From Prevotella sp. (GTDB lineage Bacteria > Bacteroidota > Bacteroidia > Bacteroidales > Bacteroidaceae), in assembly GCA_017462915.1 (NCBI GenBank), contig JAFTQG010000038.1, positions 1 through 64,000 on the forward strand: 64,000 nucleotides of DNA, read 5' to 3'. Below the pieces are notes generated by a model. It did no database searches. It was not told the origin of the DNA and saw nothing but the letters and a program-made list of their open reading frames with translations. Positions 24,001 to 33,052 of the stretch are shown in pieces; positions within the stretch are counted from its first letter, which is position 1; each line of letters begins with the position of its first letter. The translations under genes were made by a program, and so were the position numbers.

Positions 24001-25461
24001 ACACTGAATGGTAACTCTGTCGTTGACCTCACAGGCAACAATAAGGTCGCTGACGATATTGTTATAAACTTCACTACAAGGACAAAGCCTGAGGTAGAGA
24101 AAGGTCTCTATGACGCAGTCGTTGCTACAGGTGAGGAACTCGCTGCTGCTGTCAAGGCTGGCAACGAGCGTGCCGATAAGTCTGTGCGTTACCGCATCTT
24201 CGTGAAGCAGGGCAACATCAAGATTCCTACATACGAGGGTGATGTGACTGTTGAAGTGACACTTGCAAACGGCACAAAGGAACCACGTACTTACAAGGAA
24301 CCACGTACTTATATCACAGGTAATAATATCTCCATTATCGGTGAAAGCTACGAGAATACTGTAATCACCAACTCCGCTCCTACAGAGACTTATGAAGGAC
24401 AGTCTGGCACAGCGAACATTGGTGAAGGAATCGGCAACTCAGATGTATTCATCAACTCCTCTACAGGTCTCTATATTCAGGGCTTGACAGTCAAGACTTC
24501 AATTGGTGACAAGAAAGGCCGTGACATAGCATTCCAGGATAGGGGTAACAAGACTATCATGAAGGACGCTTGCCTCTGGGGCTATCAGGACACATACGTG
24601 TCTAACGGCGACAAGAGCAAGTATTACTTCGAGGGTGGCGTGCTCCGCGGATGTACAGACTTCCTCTGTGGTAAGGGTGATGTTTACTACAATCGGGTAA
24701 CCCTCCGTCAGGTGAAGGGTGGATACCTCGCTGTACCTTCTGTTGCGAAAAAGTACGGATATATCTTCGAGTCTTGCAAGATCATCGGCGATACCGAGGA
24801 TGTAAACGGCAACTATACTCTCGGACGCCCATGGGGCTCAGGCACACCTATCGCACGATTCATCAACACAGAGATGGAGGTTGCTCCTTCTCCAATAGGA
24901 TGGAGCGAGATGTCTAACGGCTGGCCTGCACAGTTCGCAGAGTACAACTCTCATCTCTCTTCCGGCACAGTGGTAGACCTCTCTCTGCGTAAGAAGACAT
25001 TCGGTGACGGTCATGCTAACAACCCTGTCATGACAGAGGAAGAGGCAGCCGAGTATTCTCTTGCTACTGTTATGGGACAGGATGACGACTGGGATCCGAC
25101 TGCATTGACAGAGCAGGCTGGTGCTCCTCAGAATGTCAAGATAGCTGGCAATGACATCACTTGGGACAATTCCAACTATGTCTTCTGCTGGGCTGTATGC
25201 AAGGATGGCAAGGTTGTCGACTTTACAGTAGAACCTACTTATACCGTTGACGATGCTTCTGCTGAGTGGTCTGTACGCGCTGCAAACGAGATGGGTGGAC
25301 TTGGCGAGGCTACCGTAGCTACGACAGGTACAGGCATCAGCAATGTCGAGACAGGCAATGCCGCTGGTATCAATACCGTAAGCAAGTTCATCGAGAACGG
25401 TAAGGTTGTCATTGTAAAGGACGGCAAGAAGTTCTCTGCAGCAGGACAGATGCTGAAGTAA
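21058..25461 (+). CDS. Large secreted multidomain pectinesterase (CE8) with InlB-like and Ig-like repeats
   Basis: 1467 residues. Signal peptide 1-23 (MKKSMRFALMLLLLLAGTVTSWA). An InlB/Listeria-Bacteroides-type repeat lies about 175-250 (EGYTLTGWNDG), two divergent InlB-type repeats about 575-725 (FVNWTDKDG, FASWSDG), an unassigned beta-rich region about 730-905, and a Big_5/SbsA-like Ig domain about 910-1010. The pectin methylesterase domain is about 1060-1370, with conserved catalytic motifs GYQDTYVS (about 1173), TDFLCGKGD (about 1200) and LGRPWG (about 1255). It would de-esterify methyl-galacturonan outside the cell. The C-terminus (NGKVVIVKDGKKFSAAGQMLK) resembles a type IX secretion or surface-sorting tail. 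A 15-bp duplication gives KEPRTYKEPRTY near 1080. Confidence 0.88.
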   Translation: MKKSMRFALMLLLLLAGTVTSWADFKDFSVRVDNSDQTLLTSEETAEQWKAFEFSIAVGDDGTITRVSAEDANLAATISGKYHGEHGSASLKLVVPVDGTVKITVGQCQFSGNDITVTNSVGDVVAKKTPVKACWKDNPANVTELYYTGEATTLTITGMGYCPYVAVEKSEAVINKYNIVYTLGTEADVTGNVPATVTWTEGDTYAIPANYTLYKEGYTLTGWNDGANTVAVGAEYTPAADVTMTPVFTQNTVSLADRKEPVTLKWNFRRDQGAPTVGWEGKSAQPWVTQATVNGETIDVKMDVTTSPGKFNNGSNIDWAQCNNGTTFTIPNAKGAVVSLEGYKAFGADGKTATTIDGQSDYTSANTINYTIANTAENINVVIGNDAEYTRYVQTVLPVVEQGGGTLKEKILYTTDFTDWSSVSASTTETQVTKQMLDGNDITFTLYNVAVDPNGTNSKFTSDCVTTGYIQTAKAADATAPYIVTSPVADITKITFVQAATGSKRGMTLYVKGDGDEDWVALHDVAISKASGESLTYDVNRKNCQIKFGSFAVGQNGYLLSLEIQGNVLVEGEEYTLSATASPAEGGTATVYPKADTYMENDEVTLTATENFGYDFVNWTDKDGAVISEEAKFKYTVTANAELTANFKKVNTYALDITVDGLGKDYMISYSPAPTVVEGKKMYEEGTTVTVTAASNEVVKFASWSDGQTTAEISCKMTEDIALTASYTASDFIAIWDFYQPGSNGRIADFSAEGNEAASLVMRDEAGNTASWLDKSEEAGGYEGRPGGVNWKNDVAIGTYYWQTKVDASNFTEIKVKSAMVYNYNAYTVYNLEYSLDGDNWTKLGSINMPGRKNWTDLSVDVPSAANNKAEVYFRWIADKTSAIDGTESKNDGACIGAIYITGMEKIFDDGKAPVVTATVPAEGSNTASANGKIVLTFDKKVQLTADAKATLGTTVLKPVVSGTTVICEYKGLSYSTDYTFTLNGNSVVDLTGNNKVADDIVINFTTRTKPEVEKGLYDAVVATGEELAAAVKAGNERADKSVRYRIFVKQGNIKIPTYEGDVTVEVTLANGTKEPRTYKEPRTYITGNNISIIGESYENTVITNSAPTETYEGQSGTANIGEGIGNSDVFINSSTGLYIQGLTVKTSIGDKKGRDIAFQDRGNKTIMKDACLWGYQDTYVSNGDKSKYYFEGGVLRGCTDFLCGKGDVYYNRVTLRQVKGGYLAVPSVAKKYGYIFESCKIIGDTEDVNGNYTLGRPWGSGTPIARFINTEMEVAPSPIGWSEMSNGWPAQFAEYNSHLSSGTVVDLSLRKKTFGDGHANNPVMTEEEAAEYSLATVMGQDDDWDPTALTEQAGAPQNVKIAGNDITWDNSNYVFCWAVCKDGKVVDFTVEPTYTVDDASAEWSVRAANEMGGLGEATVATTGTGISNVETGNAAGINTVSKFIENGKVVIVKDGKKFSAAGQMLK

Positions 25462-25571
25462 TCCATATCCTCTCTGTCCAAGGCTTATATCGTTCTGCAG
25501 AACCGTAACAGGCATCAGGATGTAAGTCGGAAAACAGACGGATATTGAGAAATAATAAATCTATACATAAT

Positions 25572-25611
25572 AAAAATGGGGCAAATCTTTGTAGGTTTGC
25601 CCCATTTTTTG
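25572..25611 (+). terminator. Terminator after the first pectinesterase gene
   Basis: AAATGGGGCAAA (25574-25585) / TTTGCCCCATTT (25595-25606), 9-nt loop, T-run. It overlaps the -33 region of the next promoter. Confidence 0.8.
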
Positions 25612-25619
25612 TACCTTTG
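25588..25619 (+). promoter_or_regulatory. Consensus promoter for the second pectinesterase gene
   Basis: TTTG (25588-25591), 20-nt spacer, TACCTTTG (25612-25619). The -33 element lies in the loop of the preceding terminator, so the end of one unit and the start of the next are interlocked. Confidence 0.75.
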
Positions 25620-25678
25620 TCACGTTATACGGATTCATGCCGTGATATATCACTAACATTACTATATACATTTTTAAT

Positions 25679-28465
25679 ATGAAAAACTATTTACACAAGG
25701 CCTTATCCGTGGCTTTGCTGCTTGTGTCCGCTTTGGGGCTCAAGGCGCAGACTGTGGAGCGAATGCTCTACTATACGGACTTTACAGAGTGGACTGCCGC
25801 TACTACGGCGACATCCGTTGAAATCACGACACGTTTCGCTGCCGACAAGGTGACGTTCACGACTGCAGGCGACATGGTTGTCGCTCCGGAGACGACGGTG
25901 AACTCACGTAAAGGCTATATAGGCCTGCCGACGGCAAACAAGAACGGAACTGTCGAGACTTCCGTAATACCGAGTGTCACAACCCTTGAGTTTGAGGAGA
26001 CTGTAGCCCGTGGTGGCGGCAACGGCCTTAAGCTCGAAGTCATGGGCGATGGTGATGCCGGCTGGGTGGCATTGGTGACAGAAAAAATATCAAAGACGAC
26101 GACAAAGGTTGTTGATGTCAACAGAAAAAATGTGAAACTGCGTTGGAGCAATATCAGCACAGGCAAGGCTGTATATCTCACTGCTGTGAAAATCTGCGGC
26201 AGTGTCGCTTCTGATAAGGTTCCTCAGCTGGCCTCGTTCCGTTTCAATGGTGCGGGCTATGATGCCACGAATGTCTTTGCAGAGCAGAATGACGGTGTGA
26301 TGACAGGCACAATGGATATATCAAAGACTGTGAACATGCTTGGCGAGGCAAATCCTTTTGAGGAGGTCAAGGCTTCTGTCGGCACTGTTAAGAGCATAAC
26401 ATACAACGGCGATGCTGTGAAATGTGATGCAGAGATAGTCGTGACAAACAATGTTGACGAAGTGACATATAAGCTGGCTGTCGTCCAGAAGCCGGACTAT
26501 ACCGTGACATACTCTCTCCTGGACGGTACGGTGCTTGCCACTCAGACTGTGGAGAAAGATGCTCCTATAGTAGCATTCCCGTCAAATATTCAACTGCCGG
26601 GCAATGGTGTGTTCCGCGGTTATCATGCAGAGGAGATACACAGGACGGGTGAAAATCAGAAGTTCGAGGCTTACCGCAAGATCACTGTCGATGAGATTAT
26701 CACGAAAGACATCAAGTTCTATGCTATCGAGACACCGGAAGAAGTCGCTACAGACTCACGCCACGAGTATCGTCTGAATGACCATATCAACGGCAAGCTG
26801 AATCCTTATTTCTACATGGAAGACCATGAAGGTATCTCTGTCGTAAGCGGTGAGGCCGCTTTCCATGACGCACAGCACGGATGGAAGTTCAGCGCGAACT
26901 CACAGCTCAAGCTCCAGCATGACGGCAATGCACAGATAGCACTGTATCTTTGCTCAGCTACAAATCCTTCTGCAACCATCTCTGTACAGACGGAGAAGGG
27001 TGGCTCGCTTAGCTTCTCCAAGGCAACTGACGCGGATAACCGTGTGACGGCACTTGCTGTCAATGACGGCAGCTCATATAGTGTGCTGACATTCAGCGAG
27101 GACTGCTATCTGCACGCTATCTCCGTTACAAACCGTATGGACAGGGTGAAGACAGACAACGGTTATATACAGGTGGCTGCAGGTGATGCTGACGCATATC
27201 TCGCAACTCTGGAGAAGGTGAACAGCGACGGCGGCAATGCAAGGATTTTCCTTCCTGACGGCACTTACTATCTTGGAGAGAGAGTGCTGACAGAGCTTAC
27301 AGCCGATAATGTCTCTATCATAGGCGAGTCGATGCTCGGCACAGTCATCGTCAACGAACCAAAGACCACAAAGGAGGGTATCGCCCTTACAGCGACACTC
27401 CTCAACAAGTCAAACGGACTGTATATGCAGGACCTTACATTGCAGAACGCCCTTGACTACTATGGCAATAAGGGCACAAGCGGCGGTGGCCGTGCTATCT
27501 GCCTGCAGGATAAGGGTACGAACACTATATGCAAGAACGTGAGGATGCTGTCTTATCAGGACACATACTACAGCAACAACACCGGCAATTTCTATTTCGA
27601 GGATTCGGAGATTCACGGAACAGTCGATTACCTCTGTGGCGATGGCAATGTCGTTTACAACCGCGTGAAGCTCGTAAACGAGAACCGTACAGCTTCAGAT
27701 GCTCCTAACGGCTCATGCACGATATCGGCTCCTAACTGTAAGGCCTCTACCTCTGCACGCAAGAACTGGGGCTATGTCTTCTTTGACTGCACGGTAGACT
27801 GCAAGTCTGCGACATTCAATCTCGGCCGCTCTTGGGGTGGTGAGTCGAAGCTCGCCTATATCAATACCACAATTCTCCAGCCGGAGAGACTTGACGCCGC
27901 ACGCTTCTCCGCCGGAGGCATGAATGTTGCCGCTTTCGGATTCTATGAGTATGGCACAAAGAATGCTGCCGGAGAATTGATTTGCCCTGAGTCTAAAATC
28001 ATCAATTTCACCCACTCGACAGGTAACAGACAGTATGAGACAATCCTCGGTGCACCAAATTGCCCGGGCGGAGTGGTGACAGACTATACCATAGCCAATA
28101 TCTTCGGCTCATGGAATCCTGACCAGACAGCTTCCCAGAAGACAATCTCTGCTGAGGAGGACATCAAGGCAGAGCTCTCCGAGACATATCTCGTGAATGC
28201 AGACGGTACGGCTATCATCGTCCCGGCAAGCGATGTACAGTCTTACAAGACAGGCTTCACCACAGTCTCCGTGCGCGCTTCCAATGGCCGCGGCGGTTTC
28301 GGCAACCCATTCTATCTTGTAGGTACTCCGACAGCGATAGACGCCATCACATCAGGTGTCGCAGAGACTCCGGCAGATGCTGTTTACTACAACCTGTCAG
28401 GACAGCGTGTCACATCTGCAGAGAGGGGTATCGTCATCGTCAACGGCAAGAAGATTGTGAAATAA
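25679..28465 (+). CDS. Secreted pectinesterase-family protein (CE8)
   Basis: 928 residues. Signal peptide 1-23 (MKNYLHKALSVALLLVSALGLKA). The N-terminal half is beta-rich and similar in layout to parts of the preceding protein (both have LYYTDFTEW or LYTTDFTDW and VDVNRKN/YDVNRKN segments). The pectinesterase domain is about 495-770: SIIGESMLGTVIV, SYQDTYYSN (about 621), VDYLCGDG (about 647) and LGRSWGG (about 713; the usual LGRPW has Ser for Pro, but the Arg is kept). The C-terminal YYNLSGQRVTSAERGIVIVNGKKIVK is the Prevotella-type surface-sorting tail. It probably acts with the first enzyme on pectin. Confidence 0.88.
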   Translation: MKNYLHKALSVALLLVSALGLKAQTVERMLYYTDFTEWTAATTATSVEITTRFAADKVTFTTAGDMVVAPETTVNSRKGYIGLPTANKNGTVETSVIPSVTTLEFEETVARGGGNGLKLEVMGDGDAGWVALVTEKISKTTTKVVDVNRKNVKLRWSNISTGKAVYLTAVKICGSVASDKVPQLASFRFNGAGYDATNVFAEQNDGVMTGTMDISKTVNMLGEANPFEEVKASVGTVKSITYNGDAVKCDAEIVVTNNVDEVTYKLAVVQKPDYTVTYSLLDGTVLATQTVEKDAPIVAFPSNIQLPGNGVFRGYHAEEIHRTGENQKFEAYRKITVDEIITKDIKFYAIETPEEVATDSRHEYRLNDHINGKLNPYFYMEDHEGISVVSGEAAFHDAQHGWKFSANSQLKLQHDGNAQIALYLCSATNPSATISVQTEKGGSLSFSKATDADNRVTALAVNDGSSYSVLTFSEDCYLHAISVTNRMDRVKTDNGYIQVAAGDADAYLATLEKVNSDGGNARIFLPDGTYYLGERVLTELTADNVSIIGESMLGTVIVNEPKTTKEGIALTATLLNKSNGLYMQDLTLQNALDYYGNKGTSGGGRAICLQDKGTNTICKNVRMLSYQDTYYSNNTGNFYFEDSEIHGTVDYLCGDGNVVYNRVKLVNENRTASDAPNGSCTISAPNCKASTSARKNWGYVFFDCTVDCKSATFNLGRSWGGESKLAYINTTILQPERLDAARFSAGGMNVAAFGFYEYGTKNAAGELICPESKIINFTHSTGNRQYETILGAPNCPGGVVTDYTIANIFGSWNPDQTASQKTISAEEDIKAELSETYLVNADGTAIIVPASDVQSYKTGFTTVSVRASNGRGGFGNPFYLVGTPTAIDAITSGVAETPADAVYYNLSGQRVTSAERGIVIVNGKKIVK

Positions 28466-28494
28466 AAAAAGCTATAATCATTTAAACTTTCATC

Positions 28495-28534
28495 AAAGTG
28501 TTTGCATCTAATAAAGGTGTAAGCACTTTTTTTG
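28495..28534 (+). terminator. Terminator/attenuator hairpin immediately before the outer-membrane receptor start
   Basis: AAAGTGTTTGCA (28495-28506) pairs with TGTAAGCACTTT (28518-28529) with two G-U pairs, 11-nt loop, followed by a run of seven or more T. The T-run ends only a few bases before ATG 28538, so it both ends the pectinesterase transcript and would sit at the start of the next gene's leader. Confidence 0.65.
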
Positions 28535-28537
28535 TAT

Positions 28538-31453
28538 ATGAAGAAAATACTTTTTTTGACATTCATCGCCCTTTGCGTCACGACAAGCATGATGGCGCAG
28601 AAGGTTATCAGCGGTACATTCGTTGATAAAGATACCAAGGACGGTATCGCACAGGCAACGGTATCTCTCCTGAAGAGAGACAGCTCTTTTATCAAGGGCG
28701 TCATCTCCGATATTGACGGCAGATTCTCCATGACAGCTCCTAATGACGGCAGCTATCTGCTGAAAGTCACAAGCGTAGGCTATAAGACCCTTGTAAAGCC
28801 TGTTTGTGTCAACGGAGCTAATGTCTCTCTCGGACAAATCCAGCTGTCTGCCGATGCTGTGATGCTGAAAGAGGCGATTGTCAGCGGACAGGCTGCGAAG
28901 ATGACTGTCAAGGAAGACACATTCGTATACAACGCCACGGCATACCATACTCCAGAAGGCTCTGTCATAGAGGAACTTGTAAAGCGTCTCCCCGGTGCGC
29001 AGGTGAGTGAGGACGGTACGATAACGATGAACGGCAAGGAAGTGAAGAAGATACTTGTCGACGGCAAGGAATTCATGACCGGCGACACGGAGACAGCCCT
29101 GAAGAATCTCCCGACATCCATCATAGACAAGGTGAAGAGCTACGACCGTAAGTCAGACCTTGCCCGTGTCACAGGCATTGACGATGGAGAAGAGGAGACT
29201 GTACTCGATTTCGGTATCAAGCGCGGAATGAATAAAGGCCTGATGACCAATGTCGACCTTGCCATCGGCACAGACAGCCGTTATGCTGAGCGTGCCATGA
29301 TAGGAGTCATGAAGGACAACCTGAAGGTAATGGGCTTCGGCAGTGCCAACAATACAGGCAACCAAGGCTTCCCCGGCGGTGGCGGTGGTATGCGCTTCGG
29401 TGGCGGCAACAACGGTCTCCGTGCATCCAAGATGCTGGGACTCAATGTCAATTACCAGAATGCCAAGATTCTTACCATAGACGGCTCCGTACGCTGGAAC
29501 CACAGAGACAATGACGTATGGACAAGCAAGTCTACGGAGAGCTTCCTCAGTACGGCACGGTCTTTCGGAAATTCCCGCTCCCAGTCGTTCTCGCGCAGCA
29601 ACTCATGGAATGCGCAGATGCGTCTCGAGTGGGCACCCGACACGATGACAAACATCATGTTCCGCCCGAATGTATCCATCTCAACTTCCGACAATGCCTC
29701 AAACTCCATAGATGCGACATTCAATGAAGACCCTTATGCCAGTGTCGATGACCCTCTCTCCGACGCAGGATTGGCAGAACTGATACGTCTGGAACAGCTT
29801 GTCAACTCCAAGGCCGCAAGTTCTCTCTCCTACAGCAAGAGCACCACGGCAAAAGGCATGTTCCAGTATAACCGCAAGTTCGGCAATAAGGGACGGAACA
29901 TCACATTACGTGCAGACTTCAGTTTCAGTGATGGAGACTCTCAGAGCACAAGCCTGCAGGATGTCACTATATTCCAGGCTCTTGACAATATAAACTATCA
30001 GACCAACAGGTATAATGTCACTCCTACAAAGAATTATGGCTATACGCTGAAAGGAACATACTCCGAACCTCTCGGCAAGCAGATGTTCCTGCTTGCGGCG
30101 TACTCCTTCAAATACTCGAAGTCAAAGAGCGACCGCAGCACTTACGATTATTCTGACATAGGCGGTTACAATCTTGTGATGCCTGTATACAGAGACTGGG
30201 AGACCTATCTCGGCCGGCTCAACGGTTACCCTGATATAGAGGATTATCTTGATACGGACCTCTCAAAGAAGTCTGAATATGACACCTACACCCATGAAGG
30301 CTCGCTGCAGCTGAGGAAGATAGGCAAGAAATGGAACTACACTGTCGGACTTATGCTCCAGCCGCAGCATACTGACCTGCAGTACAAATACCACGGGCTT
30401 GATACCATCGTGAAACGCAATGTGGTGAATTTTGCACCGTCACTGGACCTCCGTTACAAGATTTCCAAGGTCAGCCAGCTCCGTGCCACATACCGTGCAG
30501 TGACGACACAGCCGTCCATGACCGACCTCCTCGATATCCGTGACGACTCCGACCCTCTCAATATCTCCACCGGCAACCCTGACTTGAAGCCGTCGTTCAA
30601 GCACAGTTTTCGCCTGTTCTACAACGGTTATGCCCCGAGCTACAGCCAGTCGTGGATGACACACGTAAACTTCTCCGTCACGCAGAACAGCATTGCGAGC
30701 TGCGTACGCTACAACGAGCAGACCGGTGGCAGGGAGACAAAACCGGAGAACATCAACGGCAACTGGGACCTCAGCGGTGCACTCATGTACAACCGCAGTA
30801 TAGACTCCGCCGGTGTGTGGAATATCAATACGTTTACCACTCTCAACTATCAGAACCATGTATCCTACCTCATGCAGGATAACGTGACGCTGAAGAACAC
30901 CACACGCTCCACAACCGTCGGCGAACGTCTGTCCGTAAGCTACAGAAGCTCATGGCTTGAAGTCGAACCGAACGGACAGCTTAGCTTTGCCCATACGCGC
31001 AACCTGCTACAGTCGCAGTCTAACCTTGACACATGGAATTTCAATTACGGTCTTAACGTCACCGTCACAGCTCCATGGGGCACAGGATTCTCTACCGATG
31101 CCCACATGAACTCGCGCCGCGGATACAACGACGCCTCGCTGAATACAAACGAATTTGTCTGGAACGCGCAGATATCCCAGTCGTTCCTCAAAGGCAAACC
31201 GCTGACACTGTCAGTACAGTTCTATGACATACTGAAGAAGCAGTCGACCCTCTCACGCGTAATCTCGGCGACACAGCGTACCGACTCGGAATACAACACG
31301 ATAAACTCCTATGTCATGTTCCATCTGATATACAGGATGAACTCCTTCGGAGGAAAGGGCGCACGCACAGGAAAAGGCCGCGACGGCGACAGACCAGATT
31401 TCAATGACCGTCGCTTCATACGCAGTGCAGGCACCATGCGCCGCATGATGTGA
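28538..31453 (+). CDS. Outer-membrane beta-barrel receptor (TonB-dependent-type, OMP_b-brl family)
   Basis: 971 residues from MKKILFLTFIALCVTTSMMAQ (signal peptide); an in-frame ATG two codons upstream (28532) is also possible. A carboxypeptidase-regulatory-like domain (about 22-105: ISGTFVDKDTKDGIAQATVSLL) is followed by a plug-like region (GSVIEELVKRLPGAQVSEDGTITMNGKEVKKILVDGKEF) and a long beta-barrel ending in aromatic-rich strands. It resembles the outer-membrane protein beta-barrel family (PF14905) rather than SusC, and no SusD partner is present. A Gly-rich loop (GGGGGMRFGGGNN) is near 285. Its substrate is unknown; the neighbouring pectinesterases suggest, but do not show, a role in pectin use. 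Confidence 0.85.
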   Translation: MKKILFLTFIALCVTTSMMAQKVISGTFVDKDTKDGIAQATVSLLKRDSSFIKGVISDIDGRFSMTAPNDGSYLLKVTSVGYKTLVKPVCVNGANVSLGQIQLSADAVMLKEAIVSGQAAKMTVKEDTFVYNATAYHTPEGSVIEELVKRLPGAQVSEDGTITMNGKEVKKILVDGKEFMTGDTETALKNLPTSIIDKVKSYDRKSDLARVTGIDDGEEETVLDFGIKRGMNKGLMTNVDLAIGTDSRYAERAMIGVMKDNLKVMGFGSANNTGNQGFPGGGGGMRFGGGNNGLRASKMLGLNVNYQNAKILTIDGSVRWNHRDNDVWTSKSTESFLSTARSFGNSRSQSFSRSNSWNAQMRLEWAPDTMTNIMFRPNVSISTSDNASNSIDATFNEDPYASVDDPLSDAGLAELIRLEQLVNSKAASSLSYSKSTTAKGMFQYNRKFGNKGRNITLRADFSFSDGDSQSTSLQDVTIFQALDNINYQTNRYNVTPTKNYGYTLKGTYSEPLGKQMFLLAAYSFKYSKSKSDRSTYDYSDIGGYNLVMPVYRDWETYLGRLNGYPDIEDYLDTDLSKKSEYDTYTHEGSLQLRKIGKKWNYTVGLMLQPQHTDLQYKYHGLDTIVKRNVVNFAPSLDLRYKISKVSQLRATYRAVTTQPSMTDLLDIRDDSDPLNISTGNPDLKPSFKHSFRLFYNGYAPSYSQSWMTHVNFSVTQNSIASCVRYNEQTGGRETKPENINGNWDLSGALMYNRSIDSAGVWNINTFTTLNYQNHVSYLMQDNVTLKNTTRSTTVGERLSVSYRSSWLEVEPNGQLSFAHTRNLLQSQSNLDTWNFNYGLNVTVTAPWGTGFSTDAHMNSRRGYNDASLNTNEFVWNAQISQSFLKGKPLTLSVQFYDILKKQSTLSRVISATQRTDSEYNTINSYVMFHLIYRMNSFGGKGARTGKGRDGDRPDFNDRRFIRSAGTMRRMM

Positions 31454-31560
31454 TGAGGATTATGGGGATAACTCCTCTATGGCAACGACCGAGACACAGT
31501 GTCTCATGAATGATATAAGATGAAAATCCCTGCGGATTAAGTATGATAGTTAAACGTGAA

Positions 31561-31613
31561 AGAGCCGTATCAGAACTCACCACTTGAGTAATGATACGGC
31601 TCTCTTTATATGA
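31561..31613. terminator. Terminator after the outer-membrane receptor gene
   Basis: AGAGCCGTATCA (31561-31572) / TGATACGGCTCT (31592-31603), followed by CTTTATA. Convergent genes flank it, so it may act in both directions. Confidence 0.65.
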
Positions 31614-31645
31614 TTGCATGAAAAGCGGTAATGCCCCAAAATAAG

Positions 31646-31725
31646 AAAGGTGACGGTTCACTCAGTGGACCGTCACCATTTGTCGTGTAAACTGTCACGT
31701 TTCATTAGGTGAAAGGTGACAGTTT
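31646..31725. repeat. 22-bp-phased palindrome array, element C
   Basis: GTSAC cores at 31650, 31672, 31694 and 31716, exactly 22 bp apart, in boxes such as GAAAGGTGACGGTT (31645-31658) and GAAAGGTGACAGTT (31711-31724). It lies between convergent genes, unlike element A. Confidence 0.85.
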
Positions 31726-31860
31726 GTTTTGTGTCTTGTCAGAGATTGTTTTATCTATGTGTATCTTGTTGAAGGACAAGAGCTTGCGTGGATGGGAGAA
31801 AGTGCCTGCTTCATAGCCTTCCTGCGGTGAGTATGGTGCTGTGGAGCATGGCTGGGATGG

Positions 31861-32343
31861 CTATTCGTCGAAGTCGAAGAGGTCTTCATCGTCCTCTTCG
31901 TCAAACCCGAATATAGGAGTATCGTTGAAGTCATCGAGCTGTCGGCGCTCCTTTTTTGTCGGTCGTCCTGTGCCGCGCTGTCGGTCTATGAAGCCGGAGA
32001 TGCGCGACATCTCCAGCAGTTCGTACTGCTTCTGGGTTGTCACATTCTCGTAGACTTCGGGCAGGAGCTTTGCGCCGACGCGGCTCTCTATACAGTTGAG
32101 GATGCGGAAAGAGTAGGTGATGGGCGGTTTTCTGACATGGACGATCTCGCCGCATTTCACGGTCCGTGACGGTTTCGCGAGGGCGGCGTTGGCGGCTGCG
32201 TGTCCGTCTGTGCCGACACCGCTCACGCTTATGCGGCTGTTCTTGCAGGCGTTGGCGGCTACGGTGCGTGTCTTGAATATGCGGGCTGCCCACAGCCATT
32301 TGTCAAGGCGGCCCGTGTCGTGATGTTTCAGCTTGTTTTCCAT
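31861..32343 (-). CDS. S4-domain RNA-binding protein, Hsp15 (HslR)-like
   Basis: 160 residues. The N-terminal S4 domain (GRLDKWLWAARIFKTRTVAANACKNSRISVSG near 11-42) matches heat-shock protein 15, which binds free 50S subunits carrying stalled peptidyl-tRNA. The C-terminus has a very acidic tail (FGFDEEDDEDLFDFDE) not found in E. coli Hsp15. It is translated 23 bp downstream of pth, and the functions (peptidyl-tRNA rescue) agree. Confidence 0.88.
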   Translation of the reverse strand: MENKLKHHDTGRLDKWLWAARIFKTRTVAANACKNSRISVSGVGTDGHAAANAALAKPSRTVKCGEIVHVRKPPITYSFRILNCIESRVGAKLLPEVYENVTTQKQYELLEMSRISGFIDRQRGTGRPTKKERRQLDDFNDTPIFGFDEEDDEDLFDFDE

Positions 32344-32366
32344 AGGCGGGGATGTCTGTCTTTACC

Positions 32367-32930
32367 TTATTTCTTGTTGAACTGGTTCATGGTGATGTCG
32401 ATGCCGGCAAAGGTGAAGGACTTGATGCAGGCGACGGCGTTGTCTATGACTGGGTCGAGGATTTCACGCTCTTCGGCGGAGAACTTGCCGAGTACGTAGT
32501 CTACCTGTCCTCCGCGGCTGAACTCGTTGCCTATGCCTATGCGCAGACGGGCGTATTTCTGTCCGATGAGTTGCTGTATATGTCCCAGTCCGTTGTGTCC
32601 TCCGTTGGAGCCGTTGCCCTTGAGGCGCATCTTGCCGAGAGGGAGGGCCAGTTCGTCTACGACGACGAGCAGTCGCTCGGTGGCGATGTTCTCTTTCTCA
32701 AGCCAATAGCGCACGGCGTTGCCGGAGAGGTTCATGTATGTCGTAGGTTTCAGCAGGAACAGCTTCCTGCCTTTTATCGAGGCTTCAGCAACGAAGCCGT
32801 AACGCTTGTCGGAGAAGGTCGCCCCGAGGTCTTCGGCGAGCTTGTCGACGACCATCCATCCGGCGTTGTGCCGTGTCTCGTGATATTCCGGTCCGGGATT
32901 GCCGAGTCCGGCGATAAGGAATTTGTCCAT
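32367..32930 (-). CDS. pth: Peptidyl-tRNA hydrolase
   Basis: 187 residues; releases tRNA from peptidyl-tRNA that drops off ribosomes. Catalytic region [20 protein letters not shown] with Asn11 and His21, and [12 protein letters not shown] with the conserved Asn. It lies between rplY and the S4 protein, all on the minus strand; a terminator separates it from rplY. Confidence 0.97.
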   Translation of the reverse strand: MDKFLIAGLGNPGPEYHETRHNAGWMVVDKLAEDLGATFSDKRYGFVAEASIKGRKLFLLKPTTYMNLSGNAVRYWLEKENIATERLLVVVDELALPLGKMRLKGNGSNGGHNGLGHIQQLIGQKYARLRIGIGNEFSRGGQVDYVLGKFSAEEREILDPVIDNAVACIKSFTFAGIDITMNQFNKK

Positions 32931-32982
32931 TTTTGCAGTTTTGTCGTTGTTCTTTCTTTGTCCATTATGGCTGGTGCGGCAT

Positions 32983-33034
32983 GAAAAAAGAACGGCACCG
33001 AAGCCGTATGCTCCAGTGCCGATAGTCTTTTTTC
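32983..33034 (-). terminator. Terminator after rplY
   Basis: Reading leftwards: CGGCAC (33021-33016) ... GTGCCG (32998-32993) with an inner imperfect stem, then TTCTTTTTTC. A T-run also follows on the plus side. Confidence 0.6.
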
Positions 33035-33052
33035 TGTGTCAGAGGTAGCTGA

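Larger units (their letters stand above)
31454..31860. other. 407-bp intergenic region
   Basis: Holds a terminator hairpin (31561-31607) and the 22-bp-phased array C (31646-31725). No gene was seen. Confidence 0.7.
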
